NCBI GenBank assembly: GCA_022511505.1
Contig: JAFLTK010000345.1
Span: forward strand, 1-32,062
DNA length: 32,062 bases
DNA from: Muribaculaceae bacterium
GTDB lineage: Bacteria; Bacteroidota; Bacteroidia; Bacteroidales; Muribaculaceae
Direction of reading: 5' to 3'
Shown here: one piece after another, positions 1 to 7,662 of the stretch
Numbering within the stretch: position 1 is the stretch's first letter
Layout: the number at the start of each line of letters is the position of its first letter
Notes under the pieces: generated by a model
Told to the model about the DNA's origin: nothing
The model's database searches: none
What the model saw: only the letters and a program-made list of their open reading frames with translations
Made by a program: the position numbers and the translations under genes

Positions 1-404
1 TACACACTAAATTCGGGCAATATCCTAATCTTAAGGAGAATGAAAATTTAATATATTATGGGCTTACACCTAACCCGGAGAAGTTGCTTCAAGCTGGTGA
101 TGTGTTTGTTTTACCTACTTATCGCGAAGGGTTTGGTATGAGCGTACTTGAAGCTTCTTCGGTCGGGTTGCCCGTTATTTGTTCAGACACTTACGGTGTT
201 CTTGATGCAATGGTTGATGATGAGACCGGTCTTCGTTGTAAGACCATGGATGTTGAATCATTAAAGAAATGCATGTTGAAACTCTATAGCGATCAAGACC
301 TTCGAAACAAATTAGGGACAAATGGTCGGCGTAGGGTTGAAGAAAAATTTTCAAGTGATGTGGTGACCGATGCATGGTTAGATTTCTATAAATCACTCTT
401 GTAA
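1..404 (+). CDS. GT4-family glycosyltransferase, C-terminal part (5' end outside window)
   Basis: The reading frame is open from the left edge (first full codon at position 3) to the TAA at 402-404, so only the last ~134 residues are present. They show the nucleotide-sugar-binding half of a GT-B fold enzyme of family GT4: the E-x7-E signature lies in EGFGMSVLEASSVGLPVI (about 128-181), followed by a C-terminal helix region ending FYKSLL. GT4 enzymes transfer a sugar from an activated donor onto a lipid-linked acceptor at the cytoplasmic face of the membrane; the sugar here cannot be read from sequence. The next gene starts two bases after the stop, so this is the upstream member of the polysaccharide operon. 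Codon use is AT-rich like the following genes. Confidence 0.9.
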   Translation, partial: HTKFGQYPNLKENENLIYYGLTPNPEKLLQAGDVFVLPTYREGFGMSVLEASSVGLPVICSDTYGVLDAMVDDETGLRCKTMDVESLKKCMLKLYSDQDLRNKLGTNGRRRVEEKFSSDVVTDAWLDFYKSLL

Positions 405-406
405 TT

Positions 407-988
407 ATGTCTTCCACAAGTTTATCATATCGCTTTCTGAAACGTCTTGGGTTTAATTATCCCGAGGATGAATATGTACAAATTTCATTTTGGGACATTC
501 TATGTCGTGTCGTTAAAACCTATCGTGACGGTTTCTTATTAAAGTTTTTCATGGACTCATGGCTTCTTTCCCCGATTGCGCCAAGAAAGCTCCGTCCTGC
601 CATATTGCGAACAATCGGATGCAAGGTCGGCAAAGATGTATTCATCGGTTCTCAAGTTTGGATAGATTCTGGTCACGCAGATTTAATTACAATAGAGGAG
701 CATGCCCACGTTGATGCGAGGTGCGTTTTGCTTTGTCACAAGAGGGAACTTTCTGACTATCGCCAAGGAGATGACTACGCTAAACTTCCCTATAAGAAAT
801 TACCCATTCACATTGGTAAAGGATGTTCGGTAGGAACTGGAACTATTGTAATGCCGGGTGCTGAGATTGGAGAAGGCGCAATTATTGGAGCCGGATCTAT
901 AGTGACCAAGCCAATACCGGCTTGGTCTATCGCATTAGGACAACCGGCCAAAGTAGTAAAATATATTGAAAAACGTCACGACCAATGA
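407..988 (+). CDS. Hexapeptide-repeat O-acetyltransferase (WcaF/WbbJ-like)
   Basis: A 193-residue left-handed beta-helix acyltransferase. The first ~60 residues are helical. From about residue 65 hexapeptide repeats begin (IGCKVGKDVFIGSQVWI) and continue through IGKGCSVGTGTIVMPGAEIG and IGAGSIV, ending in the family-typical GQPAKVVKYI. Such enzymes acetylate a sugar hydroxyl from acetyl-CoA in the cytoplasm during polysaccharide assembly; the acceptor is unknown. The ATG lies two bases after the previous stop, and the end overlaps the next start by four bases (ATGA at 985-988), so translation is coupled. It is unlikely to be serine acetyltransferase, since the N-terminal domain of that family is missing. 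Confidence 0.88.
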   Translation: MSSTSLSYRFLKRLGFNYPEDEYVQISFWDILCRVVKTYRDGFLLKFFMDSWLLSPIAPRKLRPAILRTIGCKVGKDVFIGSQVWIDSGHADLITIEEHAHVDARCVLLCHKRELSDYRQGDDYAKLPYKKLPIHIGKGCSVGTGTIVMPGAEIGEGAIIGAGSIVTKPIPAWSIALGQPAKVVKYIEKRHDQ

Positions 989-1866
989 ATATAATATCTT
1001 TTGACATCGAGGAATGGTATATAGAGAAAGTGCAACATGGAGGTCGATCTCACATGTATGCTAAATATGAGAAGATTTTAAATAATATCTTGGAAAGTTT
1101 AGACGAAAATAAATTGACAGCTACCTTTTTCTGTCTTGGTAAAATTGCCGAAGAATTTCCTCATATAATTAAACTAATAGCTTCCAAAGGGCATGAAATA
1201 GGTAGTCATTCTAATGCTCACGATTGGGTGAATAAATTAAATATCAAACAATTCCGCGAAGACACTTATCGAGCAATTAATGCATTACAAGACATCTCGG
1301 GACAAAAGATCCTAAGTTTCAGAGCTCCTGCATTCTCTATAACAGAAGCTAATAAATGGGCTTTTGAAATTCTTGCCGAGAATGGAATTGTAAATGATGC
1401 TTCTATCTTTCCAACCACCCGCGACTTTGGCGGATACCGTGGTTTCCCTTCTGATACTCCTTGCAAAATTAAATATAACGGTATTACATTAAACGAATTT
1501 CCAATACCTCTATATAAAATTCCTATTGTCAATAAAAATATCCCATTTTCTGGTGGCGGTTATTTTAGACTTCTTCCATATAGCTTTGTTAAGAACTGTA
1601 TAAAGAGGTCAGAGCACTCTATCTGTTATTTCCACATCGAAGATTTCTTAAAAAATGATACTCATAAATTGATGACTCGTCAAGAATATGAAGATTATTT
1701 CAAAGAAACCGGCACTCTCATAAAAAGAATATCACGACATTTCAAATCAAATGTCGGACGAGGAAATTCTTTTAATAACTTTCAGAAGTTATTAAAAGAT
1801 TTCCATTTTACATCTATTAACAAATTCTCTTTAGAAAACAAAGAATGGCAATTAATAGAACTATGA
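985..1866 (+). CDS. Polysaccharide deacetylase (NodB-homology, DUF3473-type)
   Basis: A 293-residue protein of the carbohydrate esterase 4 fold. Motif 1 appears as SFDIEEWY (D7, E9) in place of the classical TFDDG; TATFFCLG follows at 45-52; the metal-binding motif 2 is GSHSNAH (H75 and H79); motif 3 is FRAP around R113. The DIEEWY form is typical of the subfamily found in exopolysaccharide loci. The likely reaction is removal of an N-acetyl group from an amino sugar in the glycan. No signal peptide is visible, so it may act on a cytoplasmic lipid-linked intermediate. It shares a four-base overlap with the acetyltransferase upstream and is the last gene before a 232-base gap. Confidence 0.88.
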   Translation: MNIISFDIEEWYIEKVQHGGRSHMYAKYEKILNNILESLDENKLTATFFCLGKIAEEFPHIIKLIASKGHEIGSHSNAHDWVNKLNIKQFREDTYRAINALQDISGQKILSFRAPAFSITEANKWAFEILAENGIVNDASIFPTTRDFGGYRGFPSDTPCKIKYNGITLNEFPIPLYKIPIVNKNIPFSGGGYFRLLPYSFVKNCIKRSEHSICYFHIEDFLKNDTHKLMTRQEYEDYFKETGTLIKRISRHFKSNVGRGNSFNNFQKLLKDFHFTSINKFSLENKEWQLIEL

Positions 1867-1933
1867 TGTCGATTAACGTTATATAATGTAATGTTAGTAT
1901 TTCTTTTAATTATGCTAGCGTTGTCTCAAAGAC

Positions 1934-2089
1934 TTCTACAATTCAATTTTAAACAAAGAGAAATAATGTATCGACGGTTTTTCAAGAGGGCGATTGACAT
2001 AGTGGCGAGCGGATGCGCGCTCGTGGTGCTTGCCGTGCCTTTGGCCGACACTACTGTGTTATAAAGAGTTTCTATAATTCAATTCTAAA
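1934..2089 (+). repeat. Direct repeat pair flanking the transferase stub
   Basis: The 20 bases at 1934-1953 recur at 2070-2089 with two differences (18 of 20 identical; core AATTCAATT). The first copy lies just before the ATG of the stub and the second just before the ATG of the epimerase at 2099, so the leader of the stub has been copied, or both genes had related leaders. Homology weakens outside this segment. Confidence 0.6.
1966..2064 (+). pseudogene. Truncated initiating sugar transferase (N-terminal stub)
   Basis: A 32-codon ORF in the gap between the deacetylase and the epimerase starts MYRRFFKRAIDIVASG and then stops at 2062-2064. It matches the opening of the complete PglC-like transferase at 4169 (MYQRFFKRTIDISASL): a basic start followed by the first hydrophobic segment. 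No catalytic part follows. The stub is GC-rich (codons such as gcg, agc, gtg, gcc) inside otherwise AT-rich DNA, like the genes after 7013. It is most simply the remnant of an older initiating transferase cut short when the AT-rich genes arrived. A functional 32-residue membrane peptide is possible but less likely. Confidence 0.7.
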
Positions 2090-2098
2090 TAAATATAT

Positions 2099-3163
2099 AT
2101 GAAACGAGTTGTCGTTTTTGGTGCTACCGGCAATCTTGGTGCCTATATTGCAATGCATCTCAAGAATGAGGGTTATGATGTCATCGCTGTTGGAGGACGC
2201 AAGGATGACAAGGGCTTCTTTGCCGATCATGGCATGCAATATTTCTCGGTAGACATCCGTCGTCCCGATGCTTTTGACGTTTTACCCGCTGAAGGAATTG
2301 ATGCGGTGTGTCATTTTGCCGGGGCTCTTCCAAGCCGATATGAATTTGATCCCGTTGACCTTATTGAGTCCATCACTATTGGCACTCTCAATGTGTTGAA
2401 TTGGATGAGAAAGGTCGGTTGCAAGAAGATTGTCTTCCCTCAGACACCGAGCGATATGGCCAAATATCACAACAATGGTTCAGTCATCCCCGATGATGCT
2501 CCGCGCCATTTCCCTTTGACAGGCGATCATGCAATCTACACTATCGCTAAAAATGCCGCAGTCGACCTAATGGAACATTATCAGGCTGAATATGGAATCG
2601 CGTTTTTTGCGCTGAGATTTTTCACAATCTATCAATATCATCCCAATGCGTGGCATTATTGTAACTTCAAGCGTCGCATGATGCCATTCCGCATGTTGAT
2701 GGACCGCGCTTCAAAGTCGCTGCCCATTGAGATCTGGGGCGATTGCAAGAAGGCCAAAGAGATGGTCTATATTAAAGACTTTGTCAGATTGGTTCGCAAT
2801 TGTGTTGATTCAGACCTTCCCGGTGGATGCTACAATGTGGGAAATGGATGGCAAGTATCCCTTGAGGATCAAATAAAAGGTATTGTTGAAGTATTCTCGC
2901 CCAAAGAGAATCCCTCGCCGATAATCTATTGTCCTGAAAAGCCCGACCCTCTTGAGAACGCTTTCAGCATGGAAAAAACATTCCGCGATCTCAAGTGGAG
3001 GCCCAAGTATTCCTACCTTGACCAACTCCGAGATTTCAAACACGAAATGGAGACCGAGCCCATGGCCGGCCTTTGGGGTGTTATGAAAGATTATGAGCCA
3101 AAGGATGATGATGACGTCAACAATGAAGACTATGCCCCGGCTCGCGGTCGTATTGATAAATAA
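2099..3163 (+). CDS. NAD(P)-dependent sugar epimerase/dehydratase (extended SDR)
   Basis: A 354-residue extended short-chain dehydrogenase/reductase. The Rossmann motif GATGNLG is at residues 8-14, and the catalytic YxxxK is present as YTIAK, preceded by a PQTP stretch where these enzymes place the catalytic Ser/Thr. These enzymes epimerise, dehydrate or reduce nucleotide-activated sugars in the cytoplasm; the exact substrate cannot be assigned. The C-terminus ends in an acidic tail rich in Asp and Asn, which is unusual for the family. It stands alone after a 232-base gap and is followed 59 bases later by the ATP-grasp gene. Its composition is intermediate between the AT-rich and GC-rich neighbours. 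Confidence 0.85.
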   Translation: MKRVVVFGATGNLGAYIAMHLKNEGYDVIAVGGRKDDKGFFADHGMQYFSVDIRRPDAFDVLPAEGIDAVCHFAGALPSRYEFDPVDLIESITIGTLNVLNWMRKVGCKKIVFPQTPSDMAKYHNNGSVIPDDAPRHFPLTGDHAIYTIAKNAAVDLMEHYQAEYGIAFFALRFFTIYQYHPNAWHYCNFKRRMMPFRMLMDRASKSLPIEIWGDCKKAKEMVYIKDFVRLVRNCVDSDLPGGCYNVGNGWQVSLEDQIKGIVEVFSPKENPSPIIYCPEKPDPLENAFSMEKTFRDLKWRPKYSYLDQLRDFKHEMETEPMAGLWGVMKDYEPKDDDDVNNEDYAPARGRIDK

Positions 3164-3222
3164 TAATCAAATAAAATAGCAATCATCTGAATGAAAAATA
3201 TTGTAAATCAATTGGTTAGTGT

Positions 3223-4152
3223 ATGGGGGGGGTAAAAGCCCTTTCAATGAAATCTAATAGATCGGCAATAAGTCTTTACATAGAGTTTTTCTGGTGTTTT
3301 CTGCGCTATGGATGCCTTCCACGACAATATTTCAACGGACAGTTCTGGAACAAGACAACTAACGATCGAAAAGACATTCTGACTTACAGAAAGTTTGTCA
3401 ATGTAATGAATTCGTTAAATAAGGATGAGGAGATACATATATTAGCCGATAAATCACATTTTAACAAATATTTTGATGATTATATTCACAGAGAATGGCT
3501 GTTGTCCTCTGAATCATCACCAAAACAAATTGCTGAATTTATCCTTCGTCATGGAAACGTAATTATTAAACCGTTTGACGCAATGGAGGGTCATGGCATT
3601 TATAAGATTTCAGCATCTGATATTGATGACATTGATGAAACTAGTCAGAAGTTAGCCAACCAACAATTGATGATTGAGGAAATTCTTAAACAGCACCCTG
3701 ACATGATTTTTGGGAACACTTCGGTCAACACAATTAGAGTGCACACTATTCTCGACCACAACGGCAAAGGGCACGTGATTAGTTGTGTTCTAAGAGCCGG
3801 TGTTGGTGATACTGTTGTTGATAATTATTGTTCGGGTGGCGCAATTTACCCCGTCGATGTTGAAAGTGGAATAGTCACCGGTAAAGGCAAATCTCATGAT
3901 GGCGGATGCCACATTGTTCACCCATTCACTGACATTGTTATGCTCGGTTATAAAATACCTAATTGGAATATTCTATTAAACGAGATAATAAAAGCAGCAG
4001 AAAGACTGCCGGGTCTCCGTCTCATTGGATGGGATGTTGCCATCACAAATGATGGAATCGCTTTAATTGAGGGAAACCATAACCCTGACTATGAATTATA
4101 TGAATTTATTGGAGATGGAAAATCCTATCCTACTATAAAAAAGTTCATTTAG
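3223..4152 (+). CDS. Sugar-transfer-associated ATP-grasp protein (ATPgrasp_ST-like)
   Basis: 309 residues from the ATG at 3223, resembling the ATP-grasp family found beside sugar transferases in capsule loci. Visible ATP-grasp features are the ATP-binding lysine region VIIKPFDAMEGHGIY, the adenine-contacting LMIEEIL, and the metal-binding end GWDVAITNDGIALIEGNHNPD. ATP-grasp enzymes activate a carboxylate as acyl phosphate and join it to an amine or similar nucleophile, so it may add an amino-acid-like group to a sugar. The start is doubtful. An ATG at 3191 opens a frame (MKNIVNQLVSVWGG) that stops right after a run of eight Gs at 3225-3232, and one extra G would fuse it to this ORF. ATGs at 3223 and 3247 are alternatives. 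Confidence 0.8.
   Translation: MGGVKALSMKSNRSAISLYIEFFWCFLRYGCLPRQYFNGQFWNKTTNDRKDILTYRKFVNVMNSLNKDEEIHILADKSHFNKYFDDYIHREWLLSSESSPKQIAEFILRHGNVIIKPFDAMEGHGIYKISASDIDDIDETSQKLANQQLMIEEILKQHPDMIFGNTSVNTIRVHTILDHNGKGHVISCVLRAGVGDTVVDNYCSGGAIYPVDVESGIVTGKGKSHDGGCHIVHPFTDIVMLGYKIPNWNILLNEIIKAAERLPGLRLIGWDVAITNDGIALIEGNHNPDYELYEFIGDGKSYPTIKKFI
3225..3232 (+). repeat. G8 homopolymer at the start of the ATP-grasp gene
   Basis: Eight consecutive Gs lie between the upstream ATG at 3191 and the body of the ATP-grasp ORF. With eight Gs the 3191 frame ends after 14 codons (TAA at 3233-3235). With nine it would run straight into the 309-residue ORF. The tract is therefore either a slippage-prone (phase-variable) site or a base-count error in the assembly. 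Confidence 0.75.
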
Positions 4153-4168
4153 AGATATTCATCTTTCT

Positions 4169-4783
4169 ATGTACCAACGATTCTTTAAACGCACAATTGA
4201 TATCTCTGCAAGTCTTGGAGTTTTGATTATATTCAGTCCTATACTTGTGACAGTAGCCATTTTGCTTCATTTTTTCAACGAAGGGGCAGGCGTTTTTTTT
4301 CTGCAGGAACGTCCAGGATATAAAGGCAAGCCTTTTAAGATTGTTAAATTTAAAACAATGAACGAACGTAAGGGTCCCGATGGTAAATTGTTACCTGATA
4401 AACAACGCATAACTCCGTTTGGTGCATTTGTGCGCAACTCATCACTTGATGAACTTCCGCAATTGTGGAATGTATTGAAAGGAGATATGTCATTAATCGG
4501 GCCGCGGCCTTTATTAATGCAATACCTCCCTCTCTATAGTGCAGAACAAATGAGACGGCATGACGTACGTCCCGGCATATCGGGCTGGGCTCAATGCCAC
4601 GGACGCAATAATCTGTCGTGGACCGAGAAATTTAAACTTGACGTTTGGTATGTTGATAATATTTCTTTTAAGACAGATTGTGAAGTTGTATTAACGACTT
4701 TAAAAAATGTCATTCGACATAAAGATATCGACAATTCCAACTCATCAAAATTCACTACTGAACCTTTCAATGGGCAAAACTAA
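4169..4783 (+). CDS. PglC-like initiating sugar-1-phosphate transferase (bacterial sugar transferase)
   Basis: A 204-residue monotopic phosphoglycosyl transferase, the small PglC type with a single N-terminal membrane helix (about 12-35) and no additional transmembrane domain. Family hallmarks are FKIVKFKTM (56-64), the catalytic Asp-Glu pair at D94-E95 in SSLDELPQLWNV, GPRPLL (111-116) and RPGISGWAQ (134-142). It transfers a sugar-1-phosphate from a UDP-sugar to undecaprenyl phosphate, the first step of polysaccharide or glycan assembly. PglD-like and PglE-like genes downstream suggest a UDP-diacetamido-trideoxyhexose (bacillosamine-like) donor, which is inference. The stop overlaps the next gene's ATG by 14 bases. 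The C-terminal 15 residues are polar and probably dispensable. Confidence 0.92.
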   Translation: MYQRFFKRTIDISASLGVLIIFSPILVTVAILLHFFNEGAGVFFLQERPGYKGKPFKIVKFKTMNERKGPDGKLLPDKQRITPFGAFVRNSSLDELPQLWNVLKGDMSLIGPRPLLMQYLPLYSAEQMRRHDVRPGISGWAQCHGRNNLSWTEKFKLDVWYVDNISFKTDCEVVLTTLKNVIRHKDIDNSNSSKFTTEPFNGQN

Positions 4784-5972
4784 AATATCTGATTATAGCG
4801 ATTTGAAAACGCCATGTTTTCTGTTTGACGAAACAGAATTTCAACGAGGTATCAGAGAGTTTCAAGCCGCTCTGAAATCAAGATCGTTTGATTATATAAT
4901 AGGTTATTCTGTAAAGACCTGCTCACTGCCCTATGCTTTGCGCAAGGCGCGTGATTTTGGATGTATGGCAGAGGTTGTGAGTCGCGATGAATATCAACTC
5001 GCTACTCTTTGTGGTTTTAATCCACAAAAAATTATTTATAACGGCCCCATGAAATCCTATGAAACTTTTATCGAGGCTGTTTCTCAAGGGGCTATTGTAA
5101 ACATTGAAACTAAACGCGAATTAAAATGGTTGGATGAACTACCCGATGGTCAGGTCTATAAAATTGGACTTCGGCTTAATATCAACATATCTCATGTGTC
5201 ACCGGAAGATGCTGATGGAGATGATGATAATAGTCGATTTGGGTTCTCTGATGAAACAGATGAATTTTGCGATGCAGTAAAGTTGATATCATCAAATCCT
5301 AAAGTACATCTAGCCGGCCTGCATATCCATAGGACCACTCATTCTCGTTCACCTCGTTTTTATGAGCGATCTATAGAGTATGCGGCTCAGGTCATAAAAA
5401 AATATGATTTAAAACTCGACTATCTCGATGTAGGTGGAGGATATTTCGGCATATTTCACAACAAACCAACATTCAGAGACTATGCCGAGGCATTCAATCA
5501 GGCACTTCATCGGAATGGACTTGATCAATTGCAAATTATCATTGAGCCAGGTAACGCACTTACTGCCAGCTCGTTTAAATTTCTTTCGGAGGTAATTGAC
5601 GTCAAGCGTGTTGATTCTAAAACTCGATTTGTGACAACCGATGGTTCACGAAATGACATTGATCCTTTTTTTCGCAAAACCAATTATCTGAAAGAAATTC
5701 TTTATAAGGAAGGGAATCGTCCTATTGAACCTTTTCAAGTCATAGGTGGATGCTCATGCCTCGAATATGACCGATTATTTACGCTCGTTGATAGCCCGCT
5801 AATCAATATAGGAGACCGTATTCTCTACAATAATGTAGGCGCCTATACACTAACATTATCACCCCTATTTATCCGTTTATGGCCGCGAGTATATTCTATT
5901 TCGCGTGAAAGAGATAAAAAAGTGGTACGACGAGAACTAAATGCTTCAGATATAATTAATTTTGATAGCTAA
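4770..5972 (+). CDS. PLP-dependent fold-type III decarboxylase (LysA/carboxynorspermidine decarboxylase-like)
   Basis: 400 residues from the ATG at 4770. An earlier in-frame ATG at 4707 would add 21 unconvincing residues inside the transferase gene. The fold is an alanine-racemase-like barrel: the PLP lysine is K49 in IIGYSVKT, the phosphate-binding glycine motif is GGGYFGIF, then EPGNAL, and the C-terminal domain carries GGCSCLEYDRLF, equivalent to the Cys/Asp active-site motif of diaminopimelate and carboxynorspermidine decarboxylases. It probably decarboxylates an amino acid in the cytoplasm. Since lysA is a housekeeping gene normally elsewhere, its place in a polysaccharide operon directly before an ATP-grasp ligase suggests it makes an amine used to decorate a sugar. 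The substrate is unknown. Confidence 0.85.
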   Translation: MGKTKISDYSDLKTPCFLFDETEFQRGIREFQAALKSRSFDYIIGYSVKTCSLPYALRKARDFGCMAEVVSRDEYQLATLCGFNPQKIIYNGPMKSYETFIEAVSQGAIVNIETKRELKWLDELPDGQVYKIGLRLNINISHVSPEDADGDDDNSRFGFSDETDEFCDAVKLISSNPKVHLAGLHIHRTTHSRSPRFYERSIEYAAQVIKKYDLKLDYLDVGGGYFGIFHNKPTFRDYAEAFNQALHRNGLDQLQIIIEPGNALTASSFKFLSEVIDVKRVDSKTRFVTTDGSRNDIDPFFRKTNYLKEILYKEGNRPIEPFQVIGGCSCLEYDRLFTLVDSPLINIGDRILYNNVGAYTLTLSPLFIRLWPRVYSISRERDKKVVRRELNASDIINFDS

Positions 5973-6004
5973 GATTCATAACCAAGAATATACAATCAAC
6001 AGTA

Positions 6005-7006
6005 ATGAACAATCTGTTATTCTGTAGTGTAGGACGTCGAGGGCGTCTACTACAAAATGCTAAGGAAACGATTGGTAAAACAGGATTGATTGTCGGCACT
6101 GATAATCAATCTACGGCGCCTGCGCTTCAATTTTGCGACCGGCAGCATGTGGTTCCTCGCATTACCGATCCCAAATACTTCGATATTATCCTTAATATAT
6201 GCAAGGAGAATGACATTAAAGCTATTACTACACTTATAGATCCTGAAATCGAACTTCTTGCAAAAAACTCAGACCGATTCAAGGAACTCGGTGTTATACC
6301 TTTATGTCCCGCTCCCAAAAGCGCAATCTATTGCTTCAACAAATTTGAACTTTACAAATATCTTACCGAGAAAGGTATCAGAACCCCTCTAACTTTTCAC
6401 GATTGGGACGAGTTCATAGAAGCACTTGAAGAAAGAAGAATTTCGTTCCCCATTTTCATGAAACCCATCTGTGGAAGTGCCAGCATTGGTGCACATAAAG
6501 TTCACACTCTCGAACAAGCAACGATAGATTGGAATTCTGGAGAACACGATTATATCATTCAGGAGCTAATGACAGGAGGTGATTGTGATGCAGATGTTTA
6601 TGTTGATACAATCTCTCATAAAGCTGTAGCTGCATTCTCTAAACGTAAGATTGAAACTCGCATTGGTGGAGCCAGTAAAACGATCTCGTTTAAAGACCCG
6701 AAGTTGTTTAAATTTATAGAGGAAATATGCTCAGTTTTTGAGTTTAACGGTCCTCTTGATATGGATTTCTTCATTAAGGATGGAGAATATTATCTTTCTG
6801 AGATTAATCCTCGATTTGGGGGTGCCTATCTCCATGCCTATGGCGCAGGAGTGGATTTTTTCCAACTAATTGTCAATAATATTAATGGCATTGTTAATGA
6901 GGTTAATCTCGGCAATTATGATGATGACGTGCTGATGTTAATGTATGACGACGTTGTCATTGTCCCCAAAGATAAACTTGTAAATGATAAATTCTCGCTT
7001 CTCTGA
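6005..7006 (+). CDS. ATP-grasp carboxylate-amine ligase (carbamoyl-phosphate-synthase-like)
   Basis: 333 residues. The N-terminal domain begins MNNLLFCSVGRRGRLL, a form common in CarB-like ATP-grasp proteins of glycan and peptide pathways. The ATP-grasp core follows: FPIFMKPICGSASIGAHKV (glycine-rich loop), YIIQELMTGGDCDADVYVD, and the Mg-binding end GPLDMDFFIKDGEYYLSEINPRFGG. These enzymes form an acyl phosphate and then an amide. It lies 32 bases after the PLP decarboxylase and ends six bases before the acetyltransferase, so it is in the same operon. The neighbourhood suggests that it couples the decarboxylase product, or an amino acid, to a sugar acid or amino sugar. It is the second ATP-grasp enzyme in this locus and differs in family from the one at 3223. 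It is the last AT-rich gene of the cassette. Confidence 0.85.
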   Translation: MNNLLFCSVGRRGRLLQNAKETIGKTGLIVGTDNQSTAPALQFCDRQHVVPRITDPKYFDIILNICKENDIKAITTLIDPEIELLAKNSDRFKELGVIPLCPAPKSAIYCFNKFELYKYLTEKGIRTPLTFHDWDEFIEALEERRISFPIFMKPICGSASIGAHKVHTLEQATIDWNSGEHDYIIQELMTGGDCDADVYVDTISHKAVAAFSKRKIETRIGGASKTISFKDPKLFKFIEEICSVFEFNGPLDMDFFIKDGEYYLSEINPRFGGAYLHAYGAGVDFFQLIVNNINGIVNEVNLGNYDDDVLMLMYDDVVIVPKDKLVNDKFSLL

Positions 7007-7012
7007 AATATA

Positions 7013-7606
7013 ATGGCAAAGGTGAATGTTTTTGGAGCGGGAGGGCATGCTCGTGTAGTTGCCGATATTGTGGAGGCAACGGGTCGCGAAGTCGGGTGCT
7101 TTTATGACGACGCCCCCCGCGTCGAGACGCTCAAAGGGCACCCGGTTGTCAGGCCGACGGCCTGTGTCGACCACACTGAGCATACGGCTGTCGAATCGTC
7201 ATGCGCAAGTGTCACCGGGCCGCTTGTGGTAGCGATTGGCGCTAACAAAGTGCGCAAGGAGGTCGCTGAGCGGTATTGTGTTGAATATCAGGCGATTGTT
7301 GCACCGGGGGCCATTGTTGCACCTTCGGCCAAGATGGGCGAAGGTAGTGTGGTTCTGCAAGGTGCTGTTATCCAGACTGATGCGACTGTTGGGTGTCATT
7401 GTATCGTCAACATTGGTGCTATGATTGACCATGATTGTGAGATTGGCGATTTTGTCCATGTTGCCCAAGGTGTCGCCTTGGGTGGAGGTGTCAAGATTGG
7501 CGAAGGAACGTGGATTGGTGCCGGCTCAGTTGTAACCTCAGGTGTAAAGATTGGTTGCTGGCGGGTCATTCCACCCGGGTCAGTCATTACCGAAGACTTT
7601 GAGTAG
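7013..7606 (+). CDS. PglD/NeuD-like UDP-amino-sugar N-acetyltransferase
   Basis: A 197-residue two-domain sialic-acid-O-acetyltransferase-type protein. The N-terminal Rossmann-like part has GAGGHA at residues 8-13 for sugar-nucleotide binding. The C-terminal left-handed beta-helix runs from about residue 95 (IVAPGAIVAPSAKMGEGSVV) and contains IDHDCEIGDFVHVAQG, where the first His is the expected general base. Family members acetylate the 4-amino group of UDP-4-amino-4,6-dideoxy sugars. With the PglE-like aminotransferase next to it and PglC at 4169, it fits synthesis of UDP-diacetamido-trideoxy sugars. The dehydratase (PglF) is not in this window. Base composition jumps to GC-rich within the first 60 codons, in contrast to the gene six bases upstream. 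Confidence 0.87.
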   Translation: MAKVNVFGAGGHARVVADIVEATGREVGCFYDDAPRVETLKGHPVVRPTACVDHTEHTAVESSCASVTGPLVVAIGANKVRKEVAERYCVEYQAIVAPGAIVAPSAKMGEGSVVLQGAVIQTDATVGCHCIVNIGAMIDHDCEIGDFVHVAQGVALGGGVKIGEGTWIGAGSVVTSGVKIGCWRVIPPGSVITEDFE

Positions 7607-7662
7607 ATAGGAGATATTATATATCAAATAATTGATAGTTCTGTAAATCAAGCATATAAAGC

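Noticed and set aside
4707..4769. Longer start for the PLP decarboxylase
   Set aside because: It would overlap the sugar transferase by 77 bases, and the added 21 residues do not resemble the family; the ATG at 4770 gives the expected N-terminus.
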